From Alphaproteobacteria bacterium (lineage in GTDB: Bacteria > Pseudomonadota > Alphaproteobacteria > Micropepsales > Micropepsaceae), in the NCBI GenBank assembly GCA_019245415.1, contig JAFARO010000010.1, positions 62,001-126,000 on the forward strand: 64,000 nucleotides of DNA, written 5' to 3'. Positions within the stretch are counted from its first letter, which is position 1, and each line of letters opens with the position of its first letter. This document shows positions 46,880 through 56,014 of the stretch, piece after piece. The position numbers and the translations under genes are program-made. The notes under the pieces were generated by a model. That model was not told where the DNA came from, made no database searches, and saw only the letters and a list, made by a program, of their open reading frames with translations.

Positions 46880-47893
46880 TTGATCGAAGAGACAAAACTC
46901 GTCTCTGTGCTTAAAGGGAGGAAAACCTCTCCTCCACCGATTTGGCTGATGCGGCAGGCTGGGCGATACCTGCCGGAATACCGGCAGATACGAAGTCTGG
47001 GAGAATCATTCTGGGACTTGTGTCTGTCGCCCAAACTCGCTGCAGAAGTGACGCTGCAACCGATCCGGCGGTTTGGGTTCGACGCCGCGATCATATTTTC
47101 AGATATTCTCGTCATCCCGGCTGCGCTCGGTATCGAGGTCAGGTTCGAGGAGGGTGAAGGTCCGCGCCTGGCGCCTGTGAGTTCGGCTATGGCACTTGCT
47201 TACGACGAGGCAGTGCTGCATCCAGTGTATGAGGCGCTGAGCCTGGTTCGCGGCGTGTTGGCGAGCGAGACCGCGTTGATCGGATTCGCCGGCGCTCCCT
47301 GGACGTTAGCAACCTACATGGCTGCCGGTCGCGGCGGCGATGAACAAAAAGCGGCGAAACTCTGGGGTTATCGCGACCCGCAAGGGTTTTCAGCGCTTTT
47401 GGAACTGCTCGCAGATTGCGTCGCAAGTCACCTCGCGCGGCAGATCGAAGCCGGCGCCGATGCGGTGCAGATCTTCGATAGCTGGGCGTCCGGTCTGCCG
47501 GAGGCCATGTTCGAACGATGGGTCATCGAGCCGACGCGGCGTATCGTCACCAAGTTGCGCACAATCCACCCCCAGGCTCTGATCATCGGATTCCCGCGGG
47601 CCGCGTCGCTGGTCGGATACCAGCGCTATGCCGAGATGACGGGCGTGGATGCTATCTCGCTCGACACGGCTGTTCCAATGGTCTGGGCAGCGAATGGCCT
47701 GAAGGGAGCTCTGCAAGGGAACCTGGATCCGATCGCGTTGATCGCAGGCGGTGCTGCTCTCGATGAAGCCGTGGAGGGAATTCTTGCGGCAACGCGCGAG
47801 GTCCCGCTTGTCTTCAATCTGGGCCACGGCATCCTGCCCGAAACGCCGATCGCACATGTGGAGCGGCTTGTGCGTCTGGTGCGGGGCCAGTGA
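46880..47893 (+). CDS. hemE: Uroporphyrinogen decarboxylase
   Basis: 337 residues starting at TTG 46880, 7 bp after a perfect AGGAG (46868-46872). Family motifs: PPIWLMRQAGRYLPEYR, IFSDILVIPAALG, GFAGAPWTLATYM, FDSWASGL and GHGILPETP. It decarboxylates uroporphyrinogen III to coproporphyrinogen III. It begins the hemE-hemH-hemJ operon, each junction overlapping by 4 bp. Proximity to the origin is conserved in Alphaproteobacteria. Confidence 0.96.
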   Translation: MIEETKLVSVLKGRKTSPPPIWLMRQAGRYLPEYRQIRSLGESFWDLCLSPKLAAEVTLQPIRRFGFDAAIIFSDILVIPAALGIEVRFEEGEGPRLAPVSSAMALAYDEAVLHPVYEALSLVRGVLASETALIGFAGAPWTLATYMAAGRGGDEQKAAKLWGYRDPQGFSALLELLADCVASHLARQIEAGADAVQIFDSWASGLPEAMFERWVIEPTRRIVTKLRTIHPQALIIGFPRAASLVGYQRYAEMTGVDAISLDTAVPMVWAANGLKGALQGNLDPIALIAGGAALDEAVEGILAATREVPLVFNLGHGILPETPIAHVERLVRLVRGQ

Positions 47894-48846
47894 GGCTCGC
47901 TGTCGTCCTCTTCAATCTGGGCGGCCCCGATTCGATGGAAGCCGTCGAACCTTTCCTGCGTAATCTGTTTTCGGATCCTGCGATCCTGCCGCTGCCTTGG
48001 TTCCTTCGCCTGCCTTTGGCGCGGTTGATCGCCCGGCGGCGTGCGCCGATCGCGCGCGAAATCTATGAAAAACTGGGCGGCCGCTCGCCGATCCTGGAAG
48101 AGACACAGGCACAGGCCGGCGCGCTCGAGCAGATGTTAAAGATGCGGGGCCACGATGCGCGCTGTTTCGTCGCCATGCGCTGCTGGGGACCGTCGAGCGA
48201 TGCGGCGGCGGGGGCGGTGAGAACATTCGCGCCGGAGCGGATTGCGTTGCTGCCGCTTTACCCGCAGTACTCCACCACCACGACAGCCTCCTCGTTGAAA
48301 GATTGGTCGCGCGCCGCTGCCGCCGCGGGCATTGTTGCACCGCAGGCGGCCATCCGCAGCTATCCAACAGCTGCGGGTTTTATCGAGGCTCTGGCCGAAG
48401 GGGTGCGCGAGGCTTGGGGCCGCATGCGTCCCGGTATCCGCTACCGGCTGTTGTTGTCGGCGCACGGTCTGCCGCAGCGCGTGATCGCCGCCGGCGATCC
48501 CTATCGGCACGAAGTCGAGCAGACCGCAGCCTCGCTCGTGGCCGCCCTGGGAATGCCCGAACTCGACTGCGCTGTGTGCTACCAAAGCCGCGTGGGGCCG
48601 CTCAAATGGATCGGTCCGGCGACCGATGCCGAGATCGTCCGCGCCGGCAGCCAGGCGATGGGTCTGATCGTGGCCCCCATCGCCTTTGTGTCGGAGCATT
48701 CCGAGACGCTGGTGGAACTCGACATCGAATATGCCAGGCTGGCGGAGAAGTCCGGCGTGCCGCACTATCTGCGCGCCCCAACGGTGGGGACGAGGCCGCC
48801 GTTCATCCAGGCGTTGGCGGAACTGGCGCTCAAGGGGGATCGATGA
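47890..48846 (+). CDS. hemH: Ferrochelatase
   Basis: 318 residues starting at GTG 47890 in a GTGA overlap with hemE. It has VVLFNLGGPDSMEAVEPFLRNLF, the conserved MRCWGPS and LLPLYPQYSTTTTASS, the metal-site His in LLLSAHGLPQRVI, and CYQSRVGPLKWIGP. It inserts ferrous iron into protoporphyrin IX. The C-terminus lacks a membrane helix, as in most proteobacterial enzymes. Confidence 0.96.
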   Translation: MRLAVVLFNLGGPDSMEAVEPFLRNLFSDPAILPLPWFLRLPLARLIARRRAPIAREIYEKLGGRSPILEETQAQAGALEQMLKMRGHDARCFVAMRCWGPSSDAAAGAVRTFAPERIALLPLYPQYSTTTTASSLKDWSRAAAAAGIVAPQAAIRSYPTAAGFIEALAEGVREAWGRMRPGIRYRLLLSAHGLPQRVIAAGDPYRHEVEQTAASLVAALGMPELDCAVCYQSRVGPLKWIGPATDAEIVRAGSQAMGLIVAPIAFVSEHSETLVELDIEYARLAEKSGVPHYLRAPTVGTRPPFIQALAELALKGDR

Positions 48847-49286
48847 TCGAGGCGCTCTCGAACGGCATCCTGTGGATCAAAGCATTTCATGTCTTCGCCG
48901 TGATCTCCTGGATGGCAGGGATGTTCTATATGCCGCGGCTCTTCGTCTATCACACCGAGACCATTCCGGGATCGGCGGAGTCAGAGCGCTTCAAGGTGAT
49001 GGAGCGCAGGCTTCTTAAGGCGATCGTCAACCCGGCGATGATCGCGACCTGGATCCTGGGGCTTACGCTCGCATGGCTGACGGGCGCCTATCGGGATCAC
49101 TGGATGCAGGCGAAGTTCGTTCTGGTGCTGGCCATGTCGGGCCTGCATGGTTACTTCGCGGGCCGGGTGCGTGCGTTTGCGCAAGACCGCAACGATAAGC
49201 CGGCGCGCTTCTATCGCATCATCAACGAAGTTCCCCCGCTCTTGGCGGCGCTTATCGTCATTTTGGTGATCGTGCAGCCATTTTGA
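48843..49286 (+). CDS. hemJ: Protoporphyrinogen IX oxidase HemJ
   Basis: 147 residues from ATG 48843 (ATGA overlap with hemH). Four hydrophobic segments; the first contains the conserved His in WIKAFHVFAVISWMAGMFYMPRLFVYH, and KFVLVLAMSGLHGYF holds the other. HemJ oxidises protoporphyrinogen IX in the inner membrane and is the usual PPO of Alphaproteobacteria. Placement right after hemH and before rho is conserved. Confidence 0.94.
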   Translation: MIEALSNGILWIKAFHVFAVISWMAGMFYMPRLFVYHTETIPGSAESERFKVMERRLLKAIVNPAMIATWILGLTLAWLTGAYRDHWMQAKFVLVLAMSGLHGYFAGRVRAFAQDRNDKPARFYRIINEVPPLLAALIVILVIVQPF

Positions 49287-49299
49287 GGTCCACGCCCCT

Positions 49300-49327
49300 T
49301 TGCAACGCGGCTGAACCGCGCTATATA
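49300..49327 (+). promoter_or_regulatory. Candidate sigma-70-type promoter for rho
   Basis: TTGCAA (49300-49305), a 16-bp spacer and TATATA (49322-49327) lie 165 bp upstream of rho, just after the hemJ stop. The spacer is a CGCGG/CCGCG inverted repeat. The two hexamers are good matches for -35 and -10 elements, so rho probably has its own promoter with a long leader. Confidence 0.45.
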
Positions 49328-49374
49328 GGCACATTCCCATTGCACCGCAGGCGTCAGGCGTGAAAGCGCGCTCG

Positions 49375-49448
49375 GCGCCGGCCGGGGAACCGGCGCGGTG
49401 CCCGACCATCATCCGATGATGCCCAAGCGAAAGGTCAGAGCCTTTCGC
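49375..49448 (+). promoter_or_regulatory. Three successive hairpins in the rho leader
   Basis: Hairpin 1: GCGCCGG (49375-49381) pairs with CCGGCGC (49390-49396). Hairpin 2: CATCAT (49407-49412) pairs with ATGATG (49416-49421). Hairpin 3: GCGAAAGG (49427-49434) pairs with CCTTTCGC (49441-49448). All are perfect stems in the 5' leader of rho. rho is autoregulated by attenuation in other bacteria, and this leader could serve the same role, which is inference. Confidence 0.45.
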
Positions 49449-49491
49449 CCATCCAGCGGAACAACCCCTCCTCCCGTTACCAGGTAAAGAC

Positions 49492-50775
49492 ATGACAGTT
49501 CAAAGCGGCCTGCAGGCGATGAAACTGCAGGATCTCAAGTCCAAGACCCCGACCGATCTCTTGGCATTTGCCGAAGACCTCGAGATCGAGAACGCCTCCT
49601 CGATGCGCAAGCAGGACATGCTGTTCGCGATTCTGAAGGAACTCGCCGAACGCAATGTGGAGATCACCGGCAGCGGCGTGGTCGAGACCCTGCAGGACGG
49701 CTTCGGCTTCCTGCGGTCGCCGGAATCGAACTACCTTCCCGGTCCCGACGACATTTACGTTTCGCCTTCGCAGATCCGGCGCTTCGGTCTGAGGACGGGA
49801 GACACCGTGGAAGGCCCCATCCGCAGTCCCAAGGATGGCGAGCGCTATTTCGCGCTTCTCAAGGTTTCGACCATCAACTTCGAGGATCCGGAAAAGATCA
49901 GGCACAAGGTCGCCTTCGACAATTTGACGCCGCTCTATCCCGACGATCGGTTCGTCATGGAGCTGCCCGATGCGACGGCGAAGGACAGGACCGGCCGTGT
50001 GATCGACATCGTGGCGCCGTTGGGCAAGGGACAGCGCTGCCTGATCGTGGCTCCTCCACGCGTCGGCAAGACGATCATGATGCAGAACATCGCCAAGGCG
50101 ATCGCCGTCAATCATCCGGAAGTCTACCTGATCGTGCTTCTGATCGACGAGCGTCCGGAGGAAGTGACGGACATGCAGCGCACGGTGAAGGGCGAGGTGA
50201 TCTCTTCGACCTTCGACGAGCCCGCGACGCGCCATGTGCAGATCGCTGAAATGGTGATCGAGAAGGCAAAGCGCCTGGTCGAGCACAAGCGCGACGTGGT
50301 CATCCTGCTGGACAACATCACCCGCCTCGGCCGCGCTTACAACACGGTCGTGCCCTCGTCGGGCAAGGTCCTGACGGGCGGCGTTGATGCCAACGCATTG
50401 CAGCGGCCCAAGCGTTTCTTCGGCGCGGCGCGCAATATCGAGGAAGGCGGCTCCCTCACTATCATTTCGACCGCGCTGATAGACACCGGCAGCCGCATGG
50501 ACGAGGTGATCTTCGAGGAGTTCACGGGCACCGGCAATTCGGAAATCATCCTTGACCGCAAGGTCGCCGACAAGCGCGTCTTCCCGGCCATCGACATCCT
50601 CAAATCCGGGACGCGCAAGGAAGAGCTGCTGGTCGACAAGGCGACGCTTGCCAAGATGTACGTTCTGCGCCGCATCCTGGCGCCGATGGGCACCATCGAC
50701 GCCATCGAGTTCCTGCTCGACAAGCTGCGGACATCGAAGACCAATTCCGACTTCTTCGACAGCATGAATACGTAG
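49492..50775 (+). CDS. rho: Transcription termination factor Rho
   Basis: 427 residues. The N-terminal helical bundle [24 protein letters not shown] and cold-shock-like RNA-binding domain ([42 protein letters not shown]) are followed by the RecA-like ATPase: Walker [57 protein letters not shown] and the Q/R loop [26 protein letters not shown] second Met at residue 10 is a possible start. Confidence 0.97.
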   Translation: MTVQSGLQAMKLQDLKSKTPTDLLAFAEDLEIENASSMRKQDMLFAILKELAERNVEITGSGVVETLQDGFGFLRSPESNYLPGPDDIYVSPSQIRRFGLRTGDTVEGPIRSPKDGERYFALLKVSTINFEDPEKIRHKVAFDNLTPLYPDDRFVMELPDATAKDRTGRVIDIVAPLGKGQRCLIVAPPRVGKTIMMQNIAKAIAVNHPEVYLIVLLIDERPEEVTDMQRTVKGEVISSTFDEPATRHVQIAEMVIEKAKRLVEHKRDVVILLDNITRLGRAYNTVVPSSGKVLTGGVDANALQRPKRFFGAARNIEEGGSLTIISTALIDTGSRMDEVIFEEFTGTGNSEIILDRKVADKRVFPAIDILKSGTRKEELLVDKATLAKMYVLRRILAPMGTIDAIEFLLDKLRTSKTNSDFFDSMNT

Positions 50776-50785
50776 CGGTCGCTGC

Positions 50786-50800
50786 GCGGGCTCAGCCCGC
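50786..50800 (+). terminator. Hairpin after rho
   Basis: GCGGGC (50786-50791), loop TCA, GCCCGC (50795-50800) forms a tight stem 11 bp after the rho stop. There is no T-run, so it is at best a weak intrinsic terminator or a 3'-end stabiliser. Confidence 0.3.
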
Positions 50801-50901
50801 AGTGCTCCGCGGCGCGAATCGAACCGCAACGGTGATCTTGCGCGTTTCGCTCATGGCGAAATTGTGCGATATTCCATGCGGCTCAAACTGGTGCCCGACG
50901 A

Positions 50902-51768
50902 ATGGTGCGTAATCGGGTGTGGAAATGGGTCGGGTTTGGACTGGGCGGCATCGCGGTCCTAGCGGTCAGTGCCCTTGCCGTATTTTATTTCGCCTCGCAG
51001 GCCATCATCGCGCGACACTATGAGTCGCCCGCGTCAAATCTGCGCGCCGCGAACGATCTGGCCGCGGCAGCGCGCGGCCGGCACTTCGCGACCGTCTTTG
51101 GATGTGCGGACTGCCACCGGCACAATCTGCAGGGCGGGTTCATTCCCGATTTCGGCATTTCGTCGCGCAATCTGACGCGCTTGGCGGCGAAGTTTTCCGA
51201 CCGCGATTTCGACCGCGCCGTACGGTACGGCCTGCGTCCCGAGGGCACGAGCGTCTCCGAGTACATGCCCTCCGATTCCTTTCAGTACGTCGCTGACAGC
51301 GACATGGACGATATCGTGGCCTATCTCCGCTCGCTCAAGCCTGCCGGCGAGGATATCGCGTTCCCAACCTACGGCTTTCAGGCCCGCATCGCGCTCTTGA
51401 AAGGCGATGCGCATATGGACCGGTTCTGGTTTTCCTGGCAGAAGCCGGCCATGGACCTGGGCCCGCGCTATGCCCGCGGACGCCAGCTCGCCATGGCGGC
51501 GTGCGGCGAATGCCATATGACGGCGCTGACCGGCGCGCCCGCGCTCGTGCCCCCGCCGCGGCCGCCCGACCTGTCGCTCGTCGCTTCTTATCAACGGGCC
51601 GATTTCATCAGGCTGATGCGCACGGGAAAGGCTGCGGGAAACCGCGAGCTGCCGCTGATGTCGGCTGCGGCCCGGGCTAGGTTCAGTCATTTCACGGACC
51701 CGGAGATAGGCGCGCTCTACGACTATCTCACAGCCCGCGGTCGCAAACTAACCGGCGCCAGCCGGTGA
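50902..51768 (+). CDS. Diheme cytochrome c family protein
   Basis: 288 residues. An N-terminal hydrophobic anchor (VGFGLGGIAVLAVSALAVFYFASQA) is followed by two c-type heme sites, GCADCHRHN and CGECHMTAL. Each domain has a distal Met candidate (EYMPSDSF, ELPLMSAA). It resembles the membrane-bound diheme subunits that take electrons from periplasmic alcohol/aldehyde dehydrogenases. No dehydrogenase gene is adjacent. It appears monocistronic after rho. Confidence 0.85.
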   Translation: MVRNRVWKWVGFGLGGIAVLAVSALAVFYFASQAIIARHYESPASNLRAANDLAAAARGRHFATVFGCADCHRHNLQGGFIPDFGISSRNLTRLAAKFSDRDFDRAVRYGLRPEGTSVSEYMPSDSFQYVADSDMDDIVAYLRSLKPAGEDIAFPTYGFQARIALLKGDAHMDRFWFSWQKPAMDLGPRYARGRQLAMAACGECHMTALTGAPALVPPPRPPDLSLVASYQRADFIRLMRTGKAAGNRELPLMSAAARARFSHFTDPEIGALYDYLTARGRKLTGASR

Positions 51769-51868
51769 CGCGCGAAAGCGGGCGCCGGCAAGATATCTTT
51801 CATGCTTAAAGGTTGACCGGCGCACGGGCTCGGCCGAAACTCGGTGCAGCACGGAAACGGAGAGAGCC

Positions 51869-52459
51869 ATGGGCGAAGAGCCGCATGATCGCGCGCAGTT
51901 CCACGCGATGACGCAGGGCACGCAGGACGATTGGATGAAGATCGCTGCCGCTGCGGTACCCTTCAACAAGGAGCTGCCGAACCGGGTTCTGGCCCATCTC
52001 GAGCTTCTGAGCGGAGACTGTGGCGGCTTCGCGGTCGACCGGCTTGAGCATTCGCTGCAGTCGGCCAGCCTTGCCCAACGCGACGGGATGGACGAGGAGT
52101 ACGTCGTCTGCGCGCTGCTGCACGACATCGGCGACACGCTGGCCTCGCATAATCATGCCGAGTTGGGGGCGACGATTCTCAAGCCCTTCGTCTCGGAAGA
52201 CAATTGGTGGATGCTGCAGCACCACGGCATCTTCCAGGGCTATTACTTCTTCCACTATCTCGGTCTTGATCGGAACATGCGCGAGCGGTTCCGTGGCCAC
52301 AGCGCTTACGAGCGCACCGCCGCATTCTGCGCGCGCCACGACCAGAATGCCTTCGATCCCAACTACGACACCATGCCGCTCGAGGCTTTCGTGCCGATGG
52401 TCCATCGCGTGATGGCCAGGCCCAAGCGCTCGATCTACATGCGCGAGGCCGCCGAATAA
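51869..52459 (+). CDS. HD domain-containing protein
   Basis: 196 residues. Metal-binding His/Asp pairs typical of HD phosphohydrolases: LEHSLQSASLAQRDG, ALLHDIGDTLASHNHAELGATIL, and the later WMLQHHGIFQGYYFFHYLG. It is close to the small inositol-oxygenase/YfbR-like HD proteins found with phosphonate or nucleotide salvage; the substrate is unknown. ATG 51869 follows a GAGAG ribosome-binding site. The SnoaL-like gene follows after 2 bp, so they form an operon. Confidence 0.8.
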   Translation: MGEEPHDRAQFHAMTQGTQDDWMKIAAAAVPFNKELPNRVLAHLELLSGDCGGFAVDRLEHSLQSASLAQRDGMDEEYVVCALLHDIGDTLASHNHAELGATILKPFVSEDNWWMLQHHGIFQGYYFFHYLGLDRNMRERFRGHSAYERTAAFCARHDQNAFDPNYDTMPLEAFVPMVHRVMARPKRSIYMREAAE

Positions 52460-52461
52460 GG

Positions 52462-52881
52462 ATGGGCGCGGGCAACAAAGACGTCGTGCGGCGCGTCATC
52501 CGCGCCTATGTGGAAGGCGATTTCGAGCCGCTGATGCAGGCGGTCAGCGACGACATCGTCTGGAACTCCAACGCGCCGGCGGCGCATTATCGCTTCGGCG
52601 GCAGTTTCCAGGGCCGCATCGGCCTCAAGGAGGGCCTTTCGCTGGTCGCCACCGAATTCGGCATCCTGCGCTACGACATCCGCGAGCTGACGGAGGAGGG
52701 CGCAGTCGTTTGGGCGCTGAGCGATTTGGAGATCGTCGAGCATCGCACCGGACGACACGCAAAGGTAAACCTCGCCAACCGGTGGCAGTTCGCGGAGGGC
52801 AAGATCGCCTCCTGCACCGAATTCTTCGACTCTGCCGGCGTGCTTTCCGAGCTCGGTCGTCCGCTCAAGGCTACGGCATAA
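52462..52881 (+). CDS. SnoaL/NTF2-like protein
   Basis: 139 residues with a cone-shaped NTF2-like pattern: NKDVVRRVIRAYVEGDFEPLMQAVSDDIVWNSNAP, then GRIGLKEGLSLVATEF and a beta-rich end with WQFAEGKIASCTEFFDSAG. Such proteins are small isomerases/hydrolases or binding domains; no catalytic residues can be picked with certainty. It overlaps the 3' end of the converging quinone oxidoreductase by 11 bp. Confidence 0.78.
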   Translation: MGAGNKDVVRRVIRAYVEGDFEPLMQAVSDDIVWNSNAPAAHYRFGGSFQGRIGLKEGLSLVATEFGILRYDIRELTEEGAVVWALSDLEIVEHRTGRHAKVNLANRWQFAEGKIASCTEFFDSAGVLSELGRPLKATA

Positions 52882-53839
52882 GAATTGTGGCGCCCGTGGT
52901 GCGGCGCGAGTGCAGCGCTTCGTGTGCTTTGGCGGCATCGGCGAGCTTGAAGCGCTGGTGCACCGCGACCTTGACGGCGCCCGACTGCATCACCGCGAAA
53001 AGATCGTCCGCCGTCTCCTGAAGCTCGCGCGCCGTTCGGGTGTAGTGGAACAGCGTCGGACGCGTGAGATAGAGCGAACCCTTGGCGCTGAGCACGCCCG
53101 GCTCGATCGCCGGAACCGCGCCGCTGGCATTGCCGAAGCTCACCATCGTGCCGCGCACCGCAAGGCAGTCCAGCGAGCCGTTCCAGGTGTCTTTGCCCAC
53201 GGAATCATAGACCACCGGAACCCCTTCGCCGCCGGTCAGCTCGCGCACGCGCTTCACCCAATCGTCATTGCGCGTGTTCAGCACATGGGTGCAGCCGTTC
53301 TCGCGCGCCAGCGCCACCTTTTCCTCGGACCCTACGGTACCGATGACGATGGCCCCAAGATGCTTTGCCCACTGGCAGGCGATCAGTCCGACGCCGCCGG
53401 CCGCGGCGTGGTACAGGATTGTCTGCCCGCGCTGCACCGGATAGGTGCGCTTGAGGAGATATTGCGCTGTCATGCCTTTAAGCATTGCGGCCGCCGCAAC
53501 TTCGTCGGGGATGTCGTCCGGGAGCTTGACCAGGCGGTCGGCGGCAAGATTGTTGGCCTCGGCGTAGGCGCCCAAGGCGGTCGCGTAGGCGACGCGGTCG
53601 CCTTTGCGCAGCATCGTGACGCCGTCGCCGATCTCGTCCACGATTCCCGCGGCCTCGCTGCCGAGGCCCGATGGCAGCGGCAGCTTGTATAGACCGCTGC
53701 GCTGATAGGTATCGATGAAATTCACCCCGATGGCGGTGTGGCGCACGCGCACCTGGCCGGGGCCCGGCGGCGGCAGATCGACATCGACAAGCTGGAGAAC
53801 CTCAGGGCCGCCGGTTTGCGCGAAACGGATGGCTTTCAT
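52871..53839 (-). CDS. NADPH:quinone oxidoreductase (zeta-crystallin type)
   Basis: 322 residues from ATG 53839. The family pattern is VNFIDTYQRSGLYKLPLPSGLGSEAAGIV early, then NADPH-binding ILYHAAAGGVGLIACQWAKHLGA and VYDSVGKDTW, with no zinc ligands, as in QOR1. It reduces quinones by one or two electrons using NADPH. Divergent from the POT transporter with a 50-bp gap. Confidence 0.9.
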   Translation of the reverse strand: MKAIRFAQTGGPEVLQLVDVDLPPPGPGQVRVRHTAIGVNFIDTYQRSGLYKLPLPSGLGSEAAGIVDEIGDGVTMLRKGDRVAYATALGAYAEANNLAADRLVKLPDDIPDEVAAAAMLKGMTAQYLLKRTYPVQRGQTILYHAAAGGVGLIACQWAKHLGAIVIGTVGSEEKVALARENGCTHVLNTRNDDWVKRVRELTGGEGVPVVYDSVGKDTWNGSLDCLAVRGTMVSFGNASGAVPAIEPGVLSAKGSLYLTRPTLFHYTRTARELQETADDLFAVMQSGAVKVAVHQRFKLADAAKAHEALHSRRTTGATILMP

Positions 53840-53889
53840 GACGATTTCTCCTAGGCTCGGTCGGCAACGGTAACGTCGGGGATGGCGCT

Positions 53890-55251
53890 GTGACAATTGC
53901 CGCCGCAAGCGCAGGCGAAGTGCGCGCGACGCTGTTCGGCCATCCGCGTGGGGTCGCGACGATCGCAGCCACGGAGCTTTGGGACCGTATTTCCTTTCAC
54001 GGCATGCAGGCTTTGCTTGTGCTTTATATGGTGGGGGCGCTGCTCAAGCCGGGACATATCGAGCATGTGGTGGGCTATGGCGCCGTGCGTGGTGCCCTGG
54101 AAGCGGTACGAGGCAACCTTAGCATCAAAGCCATCGCCACGCAGATTTTCGGGCTCTACATCGGCTTGGTGAACCTGACGCCCATCCTGGGGGGCGCGCT
54201 GGGCGATCGCCTGCTGGGCCGGCGACGCGCCGTCGTTCTGGGCGGCAGCCTGATGGCCGCGGGCCATTTCTGCATGGCTTTCGACCAATCGTTCTTTCTG
54301 GCGCTCTTGTTGCTGATCTTCGGCGCCGGGATTTTTCGCGGCAATCTCGCCCCCCAACTGGGTGAGCTCTATGAACGCGGGGATCGCCGCCGCGCGGCGG
54401 CCTTTCAGATCTACGGCAGTGCCGTCAATCTCGGCGCCTTCGTCTCGCCGCTGATCACCGGCGAATTGCAGAAGGATATCAGCTGGCATGCCGGCTTCGC
54501 GTTCGCGGGATTCGGCATGCTGGTGGGACTGGTCATCTATCTGGTCGGCCAACGCGATTTGCCGGCCGAACGGGTCTCTGCGTCCCAGGCGCAATTGCCG
54601 CCGCTCTCCCGCAGGGACTGGCATGCGATTGCGGTGCTTTTGTCGTTGGTGCCGATCGCCTCGCTGTTCTGGATCGCGCAGAGCCAGATCTGGAACACCT
54701 ACAACATCTGGGTGGGCGACCATGTGCAATTGCAGTACGGCAGCTGGACCATGCCGGTGCCGTGGCTGCAATCGCTCGACGGCTTGGCACCCTTCGTCTT
54801 CGTGCCGCCGGTGCTGATGTTCTGGCGCTGGCAGCGGCGGCGGGGGCGCGAGCCCGACGAATTCGGCAAGATGGCGACGGGATGCTTCATTTTCGCCTCG
54901 GCAACCCTCTTGCTGGCGGTCGCGCAGTTCGTTCCGACCGCGAGCGGGCGCGCGCTCATCGTGTTTCCGATACTCTTTCATCTGGTATCGAATGTCGGCT
55001 GGCTTTTTTTCGCGCCGACGGCGACGTCGCTGTATTCCCGCGCCGCGCCGGCGCAGGTGAACGCGACGATGATCGGGCTCTATTATTTTGCGGTTGCGCT
55101 GGGCAGCACCGTCAGCGGCTGGTTCGGCGGTCTCTATGAGAGGGTGTCGCCGGCGAGCTTCTGGACTCTGCACGCCGGCCTGTGCGCGCTTGGCGGCGTG
55201 CTGCTATTGGCTGCGGGCTGGGCGATTCGCAGGAGCAGAGTGTTCGACTGA
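53890..55251 (+). CDS. POT/PTR-family peptide transporter (MFS)
   Basis: 453 residues starting at GTG 53890, with about 12 hydrophobic segments. The POT signature is present in variant form: ELWDRISFHGMQALLVLYM replaces the usual ExxERxxYYG (ELWDRISFHG), and a second motif GAGIFRGNLAPQLGELY matches the FxxGxGxxKxxxxP region (Arg for Lys). Family members import di- and tripeptides with protons. The altered ExxER motif and Lys-to-Arg change suggest different coupling or substrate range. Confidence 0.85.
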   Translation: MTIAAASAGEVRATLFGHPRGVATIAATELWDRISFHGMQALLVLYMVGALLKPGHIEHVVGYGAVRGALEAVRGNLSIKAIATQIFGLYIGLVNLTPILGGALGDRLLGRRRAVVLGGSLMAAGHFCMAFDQSFFLALLLLIFGAGIFRGNLAPQLGELYERGDRRRAAAFQIYGSAVNLGAFVSPLITGELQKDISWHAGFAFAGFGMLVGLVIYLVGQRDLPAERVSASQAQLPPLSRRDWHAIAVLLSLVPIASLFWIAQSQIWNTYNIWVGDHVQLQYGSWTMPVPWLQSLDGLAPFVFVPPVLMFWRWQRRRGREPDEFGKMATGCFIFASATLLLAVAQFVPTASGRALIVFPILFHLVSNVGWLFFAPTATSLYSRAAPAQVNATMIGLYYFAVALGSTVSGWFGGLYERVSPASFWTLHAGLCALGGVLLLAAGWAIRRSRVFD

Positions 55252-55254
55252 GGC

Positions 55255-55953
55255 TCAGCTGAGCTGGTGACGGAAGAAGGTCGCGGTGCGGCCGTTGGCG
55301 AGGTCGGCGCAGGCCTTGTCGTAATGCGCGCCGCCCGCGCGCGCGAAGGCATGGTCCATCTCCGGATAAACATGGATAGTGACGAGGGGATTGCCCGAGA
55401 GGCCTTCGATGATCTTCTTCTGTGCCGGCGGCGGGACATATTCGTCCTTGGCGGCGATGTGCAGCATCACCGGATTGCGGATATTGCGCGCCTCGTCGAG
55501 CTTCTGCTGGATGTTGACGCCGTAGTACCCCACGCTTGCGTTCACATCGGTGCGCGTCGCGGTAAGATAGGCGAGCAATCCGCCCAGGCAATAGCCCACC
55601 GCGCCCACTTTGCCGCTGCAGCCCTCGCGGCCGCGCAAGGTGTCGATTGTAGATTGGATATCCTTCACGCCCTTGTCCGGGTCGAAGCGGTTCATCAGGT
55701 CGAAGGCACGTTTCCACTCTGCGTCGGTCTTGTCGGTGAGCTGTACTCCCGGCTCGAGCCGCCAGAAGAGGTCGGGAACCAGCGCAAAATAGCCATGCGC
55801 TGCGTAGGCGTCGGCAATGTCGCGCATCACTTTGTTGACGCCGAAAATCTCCTGGATGACGACGACGCCCGCGCCGCTGCCGGACGCCGGCGCCGCCAGG
55901 TAGCCCGCAAATGCGCCGTCGCGGCCGCTGATCGATATCTGTTTCGCCGACAT
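55255..55953 (-). CDS. Dienelactone hydrolase family protein
   Basis: 232 residues from ATG 55953, chosen because GGAGGTGACG lies immediately upstream. Alpha/beta-hydrolase with a cysteine nucleophile: VGAVGYCLGGLLAYL, Asp in IAAKDEYVPPPAQ and His in PEMDHAFARAGG. VIQEIFGVNKVMRDIADAYA is the conserved oxyanion region. It hydrolyses dienelactones or related esters in aromatic degradation; no ring-cleavage genes are nearby. Convergent with the POT gene, 3 bp apart. Confidence 0.88.
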   Translation of the reverse strand: MSAKQISISGRDGAFAGYLAAPASGSGAGVVVIQEIFGVNKVMRDIADAYAAHGYFALVPDLFWRLEPGVQLTDKTDAEWKRAFDLMNRFDPDKGVKDIQSTIDTLRGREGCSGKVGAVGYCLGGLLAYLTATRTDVNASVGYYGVNIQQKLDEARNIRNPVMLHIAAKDEYVPPPAQKKIIEGLSGNPLVTIHVYPEMDHAFARAGGAHYDKACADLANGRTATFFRHQLS

Positions 55954-56014
55954 CGTCACCTCCATGGAATGCGCTTCCATGAGGTGCCGAAATGGGCGGA
56001 AAATCAACCGCTGG

